Shown here: positions 39,585 to 51,355 of the stretch, in pieces
How positions within the stretch are numbered: the stretch's first letter is position 1
Layout: each line of letters opens with the position of its first letter
NCBI RefSeq assembly: GCF_026151205.1
Contig: NC_087075.1
Location: 374,001 to 430,000 of the forward strand
DNA: 56,000 bases
Direction: 5' to 3'
From: Bolinopsis microptera
Lineage: Eukaryota; Ctenophora; Tentaculata; Lobata; Bolinopsidae
Made by a program: the position numbers and the translations under genes
The notes under the pieces: model-generated
Databases searched by the model: none
The model's input: only the letters and a program-made list of their open reading frames with translations
What the model was told of the DNA's origin: nothing

Positions 39585-41217
39585 ATATTGGCCTGTAATT
39601 ATTAGGATCATCTTTCATTCCTGCCTTATGGATGGGAGTTACTCTAGCTTTTTTACAAAGGGTTGGTACAACACCTGTATTAAGGCTCAAATTGACAATA
39701 TGGGTCAGTGGCTCAACTATGTGTGGTACAGCTTGCTTAAGTAAAAATAGAGGCACATCGTCATATGAGGCCTTGTCATTCTTGAGTGTTTCGACATACA
39801 TTAGGATATCAGTTTCATTTATTTCTTGGAATCTATCAAATGAGATGTTAGAAGTTCTAGGAGGTAAAAAATCAGTAAAACTAACTCTTTCAATATTGGG
39901 GGCCTGATTTTGCAATCTTGATCCAACATTTGCAAAATGAAAGTTAAATAGCTCAGGATCATTCTCATTGATAGTTTGACAATTAGTTGTACCAGGGGTC
40001 ATATTTGATGCCAGTTTGATAGTTTTCCATACCCCTTTAAGATCATTCTTGGCACTTTTAACTTGTAGATCATCGATTACATTAGCCTTTTTGCAGGTTT
40101 TAGCTAATTTATTTCTAATATTTCTCTGAATCTTGTAGCAATCCCAGGCCTCATTACACTTTATACATTTGCTACATATACCACATTTATTGCAATTTCC
40201 ATTGTCTCTCTTATCCTTCTTTTTACGGAATTTCTTTAGAAGAAAATGTGTATGATTAATGGCATTTAAAAGTTCAGTAGAAGGTTTATGTATGAACTTT
40301 TCATGCCTTTCTATGGTCTTGCAAGGGAAGAAGGTTGCATATGCCTGTTCAATATGATGACAAAGGCCAGCAGTGATAGCTTCAACATCTGTACTTTCCA
40401 ATAGTGGACTGTAATCAGAACAGGTATCTAGATAGTCTAAGAATTGTTTAACATTACGTTTACAATGATTTCTAATTTCAACCTTTTCAAATTTAGGAGC
40501 TATAGGTACTTTACAATCTATCTCACACATAATAGCTTGATGATCCCCAATACGTTCATCAAGAACAGAAGATTGAACAAAATCTGCATAACAGTTAGTG
40601 AATATTACATCAATAGTAGTCTGGGTAAAATTGTCTCCACGTTTAGCAACTCTAGTTATCCCTTGAATGGTTTGAACTAGATTGTAACATCTCAAGGTCA
40701 TATCTAATTTTTTGTACTGGGTGGATGAGATATTATTCTGGTCAATGTTTATATCCCCAATCCAGATAACCTTTTTCCCGTTCAATTTTTTCATGCAAAA
40801 ATGAATGTACTCAATAAAGTTATCAACACTGCAATAATTTCCAGAGCGATAGAAGCAGCAAACATTGATCTTGCTATTCTTAAGCTTCACCCATAATGCT
40901 TCAATGTTATCAAGCTTACTATCCATAACTAATTCTGTGTAAGCTAGTTTTTTGTTTATCATTAAGCCACAACCACCCCTAGAACTGTTTGGCCTGTCGC
41001 ATCGCATAATGTTGAAGGAGGAAGGAATATTTATGGTGTCTGTGTCAATAGTATCATTAAGATTCATCTCATTTAGGGAAAGTATGTCTAGCTTATGATC
41101 TCGAATGAGTTGAGTAAGTTCATTACTTTTAGCTAAATTTAGGAGACCACCTTGAATGTTACAGTGACCAATGCAAAGGTTATGAAATTTGTCAGCTGAG
41201 TTGTGAATATTTGTCAT
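39585..41217 (-). pseudogene. LINE ORF2, endonuclease and Cys-rich linker part
   Basis: N-terminal 544 codons of ORF2. AP-type endonuclease signatures are LCIGHCNIQGG, DILSLNEMNLND, SRGGCGLMINKKL, NVCCFYRSG, WIGDINIDQNN, TTIDVIFTN and GDHQAIMCEID. A linker follows with a tight cysteine cluster CNKCGICSKCIKCNEAWDC (about 40147-40200), then the pre-RT segment ending KARVTPIHKAGMKDDPNNYR. The endonuclease nicks target DNA to prime reverse transcription. The last ~55 codons of the raw frame (39421-39584) come from the inserted foldback element and are not native. Confidence 0.9.
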
Positions 41218-41352
41218 TTCACAAAACGTGTTGGTCGTTGTGTCTGATTAAACTAAAATCAGGTGAAAATTATCCGCCTGTAAATATTTTCAATAGAAAA
41301 GTTTTAAACTTGAAATCAAAATAAATATTCAGGTGGAAATGTCATGTCGATT

Positions 41353-42979
41353 TCAATGGTGAGCATGGTACTTGATGTGCTTTGCTAGTTTAAAGATACC
41401 ATCGCTGTTTAGATGCACATTGTCTTCCCCAAATCTACTAAAACAAGATGATTTCCTAAATCCAGATCTATCACTAAACAAAAATCGATTCTTCTCTGTG
41501 GGTATAAAGCTAACAAACGAGTATTTGGAAGGAATCTTAGATAAAAAGATATTGATGTCATTTATCACTTTATTTCTAGCAAAACTTTCTCTTGGTAAAA
41601 TGTTTATGATCTTAATTTTTGCAGCTGGAGCCCACGAGTGAAGTGACTGGATCAGATTATCAATAGAGCGATTGGTGTTATCAAGGGCCTTTGCTTTTCC
41701 TGTGAACTCATCGGGTGACAATAATCTATTCCTCATGTGTCGAGGACTCTCTAGGATTAAGTCCACATCATTAGTTCCACACATGAGTACGATGGTCTTC
41801 ACATTATTTGCATCAATTGACCTCTTTCTTTCATCTGAGTGGAAGCGTTCATTGATACCGTTTGCAATGCCACCAGGATAGTGAAATACATGTGCTTCTT
41901 GATGAGCAGAGGATAGTTTTGTAGCATCTAACTTGGAGAACATGCTTGAGCTAACATACACAGCAAGGGATTTGCTTTTGACTGAAGCAGGGGGTACGGT
42001 GCTCTTATGAGTGATTTTGTTGGGTGATGATTTCCCTTTGATTGAGGGTTCAGTTTCTCTTACAGTAACGAAAGGCTTACTTGAGGTATCGGGTGGAGCA
42101 GACAAGGTTGCACTGCCATCAATCTGGCGCAGAGTAATGCTAATTCTCATGTCATCAGTATGGTCCTGAATAAGGCTGTGTTCAAAGCTGTCCTGAGATT
42201 TTCTGGTCATAATCATTATGTCGCCATGGGAGAGAGTAAGATTGGCAACGTGGACTTTGCTTTTAGACCTAAAACTGAGGACTCTTGTTGCTCCTAACGA
42301 TATGGTGGAAATCATGGAGCCTGGTGATATGGACCTCTCATCATCTGAATGGAATGGTATTCCTTGCTTGCCATTTTCATACTTGCCATTTTCATACCCT
42401 AGTGATCATGGCGCTGTTAAATTTCAGACTTGGGAACTGTGAGCGTAAACGTTCTAAAATAGACTTTAATAAGGGATTGTCATTTAACGGCCTTGTGTTA
42501 TGGAAGCCTCCATTGTAGGCATATGGGAAATCCCCATAGTATGCTACAGTCCTATTGTTAAACGTTTGTGTGTATTGTGTTTCCATATCCAACTTGAGAG
42601 TATCAACAAACCTGAATACACCTCGACTCAAATCATGATATGGATTGATGGACTTACCCACAACGTTAACACTGGTTGAAGATTGTTTGTTAACATCAGA
42701 AGAATTCACAAGAGATGGGTTGCTATTAAGTTCAGTCACACTGCTAACTTCACAGTTTTGAGTTTCTGATTCATGTTCAGAGATAAGAACATTGTCCCCG
42801 CAAGAGAATGGAACCGCAATTTTGTCATGGCCTGAGCCTTGGGTAAGTTTGGTTAGACGAGCAATTTGTCTCCTCAAATTGTCGTTTTCAAGACTTAGTG
42901 ATACACAGGTAGAACATTTTGCTTTTGCACTGTTAGGTCTGTCACGAAGGCTGTAATTTCTGATTGGGATACCGGACAT
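41353..42979 (-). pseudogene. LINE ORF1: CxxC/coiled coil, AlkB-like dioxygenase, SGNH hydrolase (one frameshift)
   Basis: Two frames (42979-42392, 42315-41353) join if one base is removed at the GGG run 42397-42399; the span is 1627 nt, one over a multiple of three. N-terminus: C22-S-T-C25 and a short coiled coil (LENDNLRRQIARL). Middle: RTVAYYGDFPYAYNG and KFNSAMIT, then after the frameshift YENG, HSDDE (H at 42349-42351, D at 42343-42345), ISLGATRVLSFRSK, SHGDIMIM, distal FEHSL (His at 42178-42180) and RISITLR (Arg-x5-Arg). This is the complete Fe/2OG site of AlkB-type RNA/DNA demethylases. C-terminus: VSSSMF, MCGTNDVD and GEDNVHLNSDG, the SGNH hydrolase blocks known from CR1 ORF1. A 15-bp duplication (42367-42396) lies at the frameshift. 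Confidence 0.88.
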
Positions 42980-43350
42980 AGTTCAAATAAACACAATAAT
43001 GCAAAGAATTCAGGATAGAGTCTAAAACCGATGCTACTGTTTATAGTTATTTAGTTGTTGATTACAGTACCTTTGCAGCAATTCAGAAGATGGGAATGAG
43101 TGGTGTCTGATATTCTTTAGGTGATGGATAGGTGATAGGTGATAGATGGGAGTTAACAGCTCTTTAAAACGATGTCTGATAGTCTTTAGGATGTCTTTAA
43201 ATAAACTATCATGCAACAACCATTTACATCGACATACAACCTGTAATGGTTGCTACATTTGATTGAGGTGTTAATTCCCACTAGGGGTCCTCAAATTATT
43301 TGTTATATAGTAGTGTTGAAAGTATTAAAAAAAAAATGGTCGCAACATAT
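42980..43350 (-). other. LINE 5' UTR or flank
   Basis: No coding region was seen. GGTGATGGATAGGTGATAGG near 43119 is a short simple repeat. The 5' boundary of the LINE cannot be fixed without another full copy. Confidence 0.45.
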
Positions 43351-43353
43351 TAA

Positions 43354-43653
43354 GGGGGCAGGGGGGGGGGGGGGGGGGGGGGGGGGGTCTTTATGAAAGT
43401 TTCAAGGTGATTGCTAAAAAATGTAGGAGAAGATAGATTTTTAGACTCAATTTTCAGGGCACGCAATTGAAAATCGCTCACGCGATACAATTACACATGA
43501 GCGCAGACCTTTGACTGGCAATAGCTTCGGCTAGGAACAATAGTTTTCCATGGAACCAAAAGCAGCAGATAGATATCACTCCCCTCTATCTGAAACAACT
43601 ATAAAATCAATTTTGAGAAGAAATTTTATAAAGACCCCCCCTGCCCCCCCCCC
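43354..43653. mobile_element. ~300-bp miniature element with G/C homopolymer inverted ends
   Basis: The left end GGGGGCA plus a 27-G run (43361-43387) then TCTTTATGAAAGTTTC is mirrored by TTTTATAAAGACCCCCCCTG and a C-run at 43624-43653. The interior is non-coding. Confidence 0.75.
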
Positions 43654-43678
43654 TCATACCCAAAATAATTACCTCAAT

Positions 43679-43751
43679 CGGGCAATCAGTGACTGAGCTA
43701 TTTAAATAAAGGCCAACGTATGTAACGTTACTTTTGGCCCCCCCCCCCCCT
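43679..43751. mobile_element. Solo end related to the mariner-like element, capped by C-run
   Basis: GGCAATCAGTGACTGAGCTA, AAAGGCCAACGTATGTAACG and TTACTTTTGG lead into a run of about 12 C. Nearly the same as 25064-25152, and related to one end of 12543-13300. Confidence 0.55.
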
Positions 43752-43945
43752 GTTAAAAAATTTCATAATCAAACAAAATTTCAGTCACTCTTTAAATAAT
43801 TGAGATATACAGGTGCACTGTATATGTAAATTACAGCTAAGGGGGTTTATCCCCTTAGCTTCAATTATTATTATCTTTATTTATAAATAAAACTGATGAT
43901 GTGTGAACTGTAAAACATACTTCAATCTTATACTATTTACTAGGG

Positions 43946-46303
43946 ATGACAGCATGTAGGTTGTTGGTTATTTTGCAGCTCTGTATTGCAATAGTGTGTG
44001 GACGAATCCACAATATAAACATAGTATCCGATAGGAGAGAAATAATACCACTTGCCAACTTTGGGCTTACAAAGGATGGCTTGGAGTTTATTTGGCCCTG
44101 TTGGATGTTCTTGAAGCGCATCTTTGTAAAGCTTCAAATTCAAGAATTGCGTTAAGTTTCAGTGTACGACCTTCGTTATTTTGGTAACTCTGACCAATCG
44201 TTATTTCATAATTTATTTTATCTTTATTTAAATATTAACATGATTTTAAATTACGAGGCTTCCTTCAGTTGCCATGAGTTTGTTTGAATGGGAGATACGT
44301 TTTGTTCAGACTATTTTATTTATGCACTTTATCCCTTCATCGTGGATATTTTCTTGTTGCCAGCACTTACGATTTGATCCTCAGCAGTATTTACTCCAGG
44401 TACGCAACTTTCTGTTAAAATTGTATCATCTTAACAGCGAACGAGGGCTTAGGTTTATACTCTAATATGTGTTATAACGTCAGTCTTTACGATATTCTTT
44501 CAATTTCCTGATTAATCACTAATTTCACTGAAATATATCTGATCACCTTAAGTTTCACTTGAAGTTATCTTTAGGGTGTTTTTTTTGTTCCTAAATTAGC
44601 CACGGACAATATTTCCACCCTCACTTTACAACAACACATGGAAAACCACTCACACAAACACACGTGTATAATTAACATACAGTACTACACGTAATATATA
44701 GTCATTGTGTCGCAGTACATTTTACATCTTGTGTTGTACAAGTGGTATTTTACTCTTACCGTGCTACTAATGACCAGAGTAATCTGTAAAGAGGCGTATC
44801 TGCAGTAATGTACTTCCTGCTATGTATTTATTACTCACGTGACGTTTATTACTCGTCACGGACACTGAGATTCTATTGGATAGTCCTGGGTTTGGAGCAG
44901 GATTATTAGTTATATGTAATGGACGCTTGGCGTGTGTTAATTTCTTATTTGGATGTGTTGGAGGGATGTAACATTACATTTATTATTTAACTTGAAAAAG
45001 TCATGTATTGCATTATTCCACCATACTACATACATGGCGATTAAGTATTCTATGTTTAATTGTTTTTAACATAATGTCAATTTGTCAATGACAATCAAAT
45101 TAAAGTCTTAATTGCGTTTTTAAAGATGAGCTTAACGACGATAAAATGTCCATGTATTGAAGTTTTATGATAAGCACTCACATGCCTCGTATTTGTGCTT
45201 AATTTATCATTTGAAAACACACACACACCACACACCTCACCACACACACAGCTTCACACCACCACCACACACACACATCAAACACACACACACACACACA
45301 CGCACACACTCACCACACAAACACACAACTCACACACACACACACACACAATACACACACACACACACACTCACACACTACACACACACACAAACACACG
45401 GACATACACACACACACACACACCACCCACAAACACCACACCACACACACACAACACGACACACAACCACTACCATACAGGGAACAGGAGCGTAGCAGTT
45501 AATGTTACAGCAGAACAAGACAGTTTGTGTGTTAGGATTGAGAATCTTGTTACGGAGATATTAATTGAGTCGGGCAAGTATTGTTTACACTTTTGAAGAT
45601 AACGATAACTGTGGTCCTTCTAAAGTAGGGATAGAGTTATATTAATATGAAATTCTCTACTATACTGTTTTGTCAGGACAATAATCTGCACAAAACACGA
45701 TGTTTCCCTAAAAGATTACATGTTCATTTCCTAATATGGAGCTAATATCCCACCGAAATTCTTCCTTTTTCTCAATCATGTGTCACGACTGGTTTTAGCG
45801 TATTATGTGGAGGCAGACGCAATAGTCGATATACGTTTTCACGATATCCGCTGCATATTGATTGCCCAAAAATATTTGTCTTGTAGTGGGTATATAGTAG
45901 CCTTGGCTTACTGTGTTAAATACATTTATATTAATGTACATTGTGTTACCCTGTATAGTGTATATAATGTTTTAAATGGTGCACACTGTAGACAGTGTAC
46001 CCACCATATATACATCTATACAGTTACACTGCCACTGACACATATCATTCTGCAAGAGTGCTCCATGCATTGGTCAACACAGTGCTTTAATTGTCGAGTA
46101 ACAATGTTACTACATTATAAGTAAACAACTATACTTGTATCTACCTTTATTATTATAGGGTCAGGAGCACGCTCTAGCTCCTCGGTGTTAAAATGATGAT
46201 GGTAATCATGTGTCCATTTAAAGAGGTGTAATAGTCACTTTACATATAGTACACTTTTGCTTCTCTTCTCTATCTTTCTCTCTCTCACTTTCTCTCTCTT
46301 CTC

Positions 46304-46350
<47 letters not shown>

Positions 46351-46363
46351 TCTCTCTCATCTC

Positions 46364-46398
<35 letters not shown>

Positions 46399-46728
46399 GC
46401 AGAGGTAGACTCTCTCTCTTCTCTCTCTCTCTCTCATGTTTAGCTCTCTTTAAACATTGTAATTGCGATGAACTAAAACAAGCCAGTACTATACATTGTT
46501 ACAATTTAATAGCCTAGATACCGCTAACATAAGCAATTAGCCCAATCTAACCAATTACCTATTTACAGGAGCGAGGAGTTGGATACCAGGACTAATCCTA
46601 TGGATGGTATTTGTGTTCATAGAGTCTTGTGTGAGAGTCCACCGCAGCCTGATGACCATTGGTCCAGGTTTGGAGCTCCAACCTGTATTCGGGCTAACCG
46701 TTCGTCCTGCTCGGCATTCGGCTTTAAG
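43946..46728 (+). CDS. Candidate GPR107/GPR108-like gene, first three coding exons (partial)
   Basis: Exon 1 (43946-44085) has an ATG, a hydrophobic signal peptide (ACRLLVILQLCIAIVCG) and RIHNINIVSDRREIIPLANF then GLTKDGLE. Exon 2 (45488-45577), after the CA microsatellite, reads SVAVNVTAEQDSLCVRIENL then VTEILIESGK. Exon 3 (46569-46728) reads SEELDTRTNPMDGICVHRVL and ends SSCSAFGFK. Junction phases agree (GA|G, AA|G). The signal peptide followed by R-x-H...D-x-R...FG-x-x-x-x-G-x-x-V-x-V resembles the luminal N-terminus of the GPR107/108 lung-7TM family (inference). Exon 3 has no clear match. The donor of exon 1 (GTTTAT) is weak. Later exons would fall in the damaged palindrome and are not traced. 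Confidence 0.4.
45216..45478 (+). repeat. CA-rich microsatellite
   Basis: Interrupted (CA)n/(CAC)n array about 260 bp long. Open frames across it (His/Thr-rich) are repeat artefacts. Confidence 0.95.
46258..46438 (+). repeat. CT microsatellite
   Basis: Interrupted (TC)n array with short TTC interruptions and one GGGCAGAGGTAGA break near 46396. Serine/leucine-rich open frames here are artefacts. Confidence 0.95.
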
Positions 46729-47010
46729 GTTATTATTATAATTTTATTAAGTTATTAAAAATTATTATATACAGTTAACTTTGTTAATTTAATTATTTAT
46801 TGTGGTCGTCGTGAGAGTTGATTAAAACCTCAAACCATTCAAGACCTATACTGTTTCAGTGGCCAAAAGTGGACAACAGATTGATGATGATATATACGCA
46901 ATGAAACATTAATCAGTATACACGTCTGCATGTTATATAAATATTAAATTTATTATAATGATAACCTGTGTTACTTACTTAAACATTCACTTACTTAAAC
47001 ATTCCTTTTC

Positions 47011-47150
47011 AGTGCTGTCTAACCCTGCAGTGGACGGTGTCAGTGCAGGAAAAGTTGTTCGTATAATTAAAGAACGAATTCTTTTACCGATTAATAAGTA
47101 CTCACGCGGAGTCGCACAGAACCTTTATCTTGCTTCCGGTCAGAGCTTTT
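47011..47150 (+). CDS. Weak candidate terminal exon in the palindrome
   Basis: After an acceptor (CCTTTTCAG) the plus strand reads LSNPAVDGVSAGKVVRIIKE, then LPINKYSRGVAQNLYLASGQ and SF-stop. The inverted copy at 55560-55700 has indels that break this frame, so the reading is not confirmed. Its phase does not fit exon 46569-46728 directly. No family is recognised. Confidence 0.2.
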
Positions 47151-47341
47151 AAACGGGACCATCTTCTGCCAAGCTCAGATATAAAAGTGAGTTTACCTCC
47201 AACTAAACCCCCCCCCCTTCACCCCCACCCCCCCCCCGGCCCATCTTCTCAAGCTCGATGTAAAAGGAGTTTACCTCCAATACCTACCGTTTACCTTTAA
47301 TTTTAAATTGTACAATATAGAAGCAAAGAAAAAGCATCTTC

Positions 47342-47990
47342 CCCAATACAACATGCAATAACTAAATTACCCTCCCACACCAACCCCCATCACACCACTA
47401 ATAAACAATCCCCAAAAAATCTACAACCAACACTAATCATACTTCTAACACCACTCCCACTCATAAATCAAACAAAATTTTCCACCATACTATTTTTCCC
47501 TTATTTTCATTCTTTCTCTTCTCTATCCACCCAACACCATCAAATACCACCACTCAATACCAACAAAAAACCAACTAAAACTTACCAAACCAAACAAACA
47601 ATTATACCAAAAATAATTCCAAATCAATTCATCACCTAAACAAATAACACCCTCACCATCCAAACCAACCAAAACACCCAAACCTCCACAACGTTAAATA
47701 TTTCCAAAATTTATACATCCAATCCCCATCAAAACCCCTCATCCCCTCACCAAACATAACCCCATTACAACCTAAATCCCTACAACCCCTTAACCTTTTC
47801 TCATCATCAAACCATATATATCACCTCGTTACTCACATCCCTCCTATACCCTTTATTATTACTAGATACTACAAACCACCCACTTATTCAAAAACACTAT
47901 ACCCCATAAAACCGATACTTCACTTTATATGGCTTATCCATCATTCAGCTGTTCTTGGACCTTTTATCTAACATTAAATACGTGATGCGT
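47342..47990 (+). other. Nearly G-free stretch on the plus strand
   Basis: For about 550-650 bp the plus strand is almost only A, C and T; guanines are very rare between 47360 and 47870. The mirrored part of the right arm (roughly 54700-55360) has ordinary composition. The skew is therefore not shared by the two arms, even though the sequences on either side match. Confidence 0.85.
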
Positions 47991-50900
47991 ATCAGTGACA
48001 CCGACCCACTACCACAATACCACATTAATTCTGGGAAATCGAAATCCACTTGACTAAAATGCTCCTACCTCTTATTTCACAATTAACGCGCCAAGGCCCT
48101 ACGAGGGGCGCGGAGACGATCATTCTACTCACCACCCCCCTTTACCCTAACGGACCACACTATACCCTCAACTCATTACCATACCAACTAAACCCAACGC
48201 TCCGCTTCCCCCACAATACGATTACCACGCACCACTTCTCCCGCCAACACATCACCCTTCCAGCATCATATACTCAAGTTGTATAACAACCATGTCCTAA
48301 TGTAGCAGCACAACTATAACCATAACTCCCCACAAAACTGAAATTCTGAACAGCCTGTCCAGCTTAAGTCAAAGTTGCGCGACTTTAATGTGGGGGTTAT
48401 AATATTATATAATGTATTCCTTGTTCTAGTGTGACGCAAATGTACGTTGTTAGATTTCCCTCTTTTGTGTCGAGCAAGAGTTCACACGTGGCACATTTCT
48501 CCTACCTCTGTCAAATCTGGCAATAGAAGAGAAATACCGACAAACTTAAACGAGATTAAGCAATAGCATGGGATTTTCCCCGATTAAATTATCATAAAGG
48601 ATCCAAAAGTATTATAAATGTAAATGTACGTGTGATTCTAGTCTACACTGGTGGCACTCTCCCTCTCAAGTCTCAAGTCAAAAACGTCATTATAGCATAT
48701 TGACCGTTTCCTTCGGTTCCTTACTGTAAAAGGTATAAACTATTAGGACTGTCTCCCAATTTGACTGTATCTTCCCGTCAGCTCTGTAGACGACAGACGC
48801 ACATATTATAAGTGCGGTGGGTGCGGAACCGCACTATTGACCTACCACTGCAATTTTATCGCAACCATTTGCTTGCATTGCGCTATCGTTCTATCAGATT
48901 TGTGTACTTGGTATCATTCAAATCAAAGTAGGACGTAACCTTTCAAAAAACATGGGAAGGGATAATTACTTTTGTAATTCTAAACGACTTTCAGTTTTAT
49001 CGATATGTAGATTGCTACATCTTGAATTCTGGGAAACTCAGTATAAGACAGTCAAACTATATAAGAATCAGTTCTTGTTGGATGACAACACAGGCCTTTT
49101 TTTGGCATTTCATTTGCAAGTTGGAAATTCCCAAATTTTAGGCAGCTCAAAATTATTCAAGTCATAAAACAACGATCATTATAAATGTACTTTTCCAACT
49201 CGATTAGTGCTAAACTTTTCTTCTTACACTATCTTATTCTGGAGTACCTCGCTAGATCAAACCTCCCATGTGATACTCCTTGTGAGCCCTATTATTCGCT
49301 GTCACCTGCCGAGCCTTACAAATCTAATTATACCTTCTTCAGCTTTATCTATAGATTTTTTAGTTGTTAAAATGCTTTATTATTATTCGAAGTGTTCGGA
49401 ATGGGATAGTCTACAATTTTTTTAATACTTCAAAACAAGAATTGTTCCAAACTTTTAGACTTTAGGGACTTACGCCCAATAATCACATTTCCACAAATAA
49501 CAGGATGTTTCAGTGCGATACAGCGGGCCACATTCCATGAAAGTGGAAGAATGTAACCCTGGCGAAGAGTGTGTAAAATACACACAAGTTAAACGGTCTT
49601 CTCTCGTCCATGAACGATAAATCTTCTTCGTAGATGAGGTAAATTCCATGAATTTGTATTTATTTAGTTTAAACTGTATTTAATTTATTAGTTAGTGAAT
49701 TTGGCATTAAAAACATGTCCTTGCAAAATGATGTGTTTTGTTTGAGAAGAAATTAGCATTATTAAACATGCACAGGAACAATTTTGCAAGTGAGCACTGA
49801 TTAAAGTTACGAATGTCTCATGTTGATTTTACTGTTCATTAAAACTATTCGACTGCCATTTGATATTGAAGCTGTTGATTGGTGCCTTTTGGTACCACTC
49901 ATTATGAAATACTACACTACGATCATGCTTGGTTTTTTGGGTTTTTTTTTTCAGAGCTATTTCGATTATTGAAAATTGTCTGTTGGATTAGAAAACTATT
50001 CTTAATATGACGCAAACGACTGAATTTTTTTGTGTCCTCCTGCTCACTGCTGACCAAAATTCTCATAATTGCTTTTTAATGAGGGATATAATATGTTCAA
50101 TGAATATACTGCAGGTTCAACACACTTAGTTCACGGATTTCCTTTGTAATTTTAGCGTGTACTCGAATTTTTTATCAAGCAATAACAAATTGCATTTTTT
50201 AACGGCGAAAAACAAGATATTTATATGTGATAAATCTTTTGTTGAATTTTCTCCAAATTTTAGACCATTATGTAAAACCCTTCAAACCTTGAGAACCCCA
50301 CATTTCTTTCACATTATTAATTATAATGCTGACCATTAGTTTAAAAATGCATTCTCTAATTTGTACTATTATTATCCATCTAGAATAAATACTGGTAAAC
50401 AGCTGCAGTTATTAAAAAACCGAGAATTCATGTAACAAACATAATAATAGTCTTGGCAGATTGCCGAAAAAGGGCGCTCCCTGTTCCGTCGAACGTCCAG
50501 ATCGTTCTTCCATTCAATGTTATTTATCATTTTGTTGTTATCTTTGATCTAGAAAGTTCTGCCATTACGGAGAGTGATTTTCCGAAGGTTCTAGGTTATC
50601 GTCCTGTACCACTTTGCAGACGGAAGTTGAATTTCCTCCGCCCCAGTCCCCTAGACAGTGTTTAAAGAATTTGCAGAGGAAGTTGTTTACCAAGTGTTCT
50701 AACAAGTTTATAATAAAACAGGCCGAGTTTAATTAAATGATTTTAAGTGATCGACGGAATACCTTAAAATACATACTTTGATTGATTTGGCTTCTAAAAA
50801 ATTAAAACTAAACTACAGTGTTTTACGGGCCAAGTATTTAAAAAGTGTTTTGGAAGAAATAGTGCTGTTTGAAATACTGTGTTTATCTCATTATTTCCAC

Positions 50901-51355
50901 CATATTTAGTCGCTATTACACTATTATTATACGTCTGCCATGAACGAGAACAAAGCCCAACAATTGGCCGGTATTATGAATGTTTGAGAAATAGTATTCA
51001 TGAACTTCAGACTCACAGACCTGGTCTAATCTCACCTATAATCGGTATGCTCGCATGCAGGTTTTTAATAATGTTCCCCTACGCTGGTACATTCCAGGTT
51101 CAATCTAAATTTATTAGAAACATACCTTAAATCGGGCTTCGCTAGAAGTAGCTGAAAGGTGGTTGCCAGGGACAACATATAAAAAGTGGGAGAGAGAGGG
51201 TCACGTGACGTAACAAACCACTTAGCCCTGAGTGTTATATTAAGGCGCAGCACATGTGTAACTGTCCATTAGCAGGGGTACACAGTTCGCAATATCACAT
51301 ATTGTGATAGTTCCATTTACTTTAGTACAAGTTGACGTAAACCACGTGAACATAT

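Larger units (their letters stand above)
35200..42979 (-). mobile_element. Near full-length CR1/L2-like LINE, interrupted
   Basis: On the minus strand: ORF1 (42979-41353), a 135-nt gap, ORF2 (41217 to 36105, interrupted at 37456-39584), a ~0.9 kb 3' UTR, and a 3' end at about 35200 (ATTTCAATCAA). The 3' end is defined by comparison with the truncated copy at 31914-32855. An ORF1 with an SGNH hydrolase plus an AP-type endonuclease/RT ORF2 is the known architecture of CR1/L2-type elements. The 5' UTR continues upstream of 42979 for an unknown length. A one-base frameshift in ORF1 and the foldback insertion in ORF2 make this copy inactive. Confidence 0.9.
46712..51355 (+). repeat. Left arm of giant inverted repeat
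   Basis: Reverse complement of 51402-56000. Matching anchors include GTGGTCGTCGTGA (46803) with TCACGACGACCCAC (55900), the 47010-47150 segment with 55560-55700, 48690-48950 with 53820-54110, and 50930-51300 with 51490-51830. Most differences are single-base insertions or deletions. The arm includes a nearly G-free stretch (47342-47990). No confidently recognised gene lies in it. Confidence 0.92.

Noticed and set aside
45157-45596. His/Thr-rich open frames across the CA repeat
   Set aside because: Simple-sequence artefact; only the segment after 45488 looks like a real exon.
46257-46517. Ser/Leu-rich open frame
   Set aside because: It is the CT microsatellite read in frame.
47342-47990. G-free stretch as a functional strand-asymmetric element
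   Set aside because: The mirrored arm lacks the skew while the surrounding sequence matches, so sequencing error is more likely.
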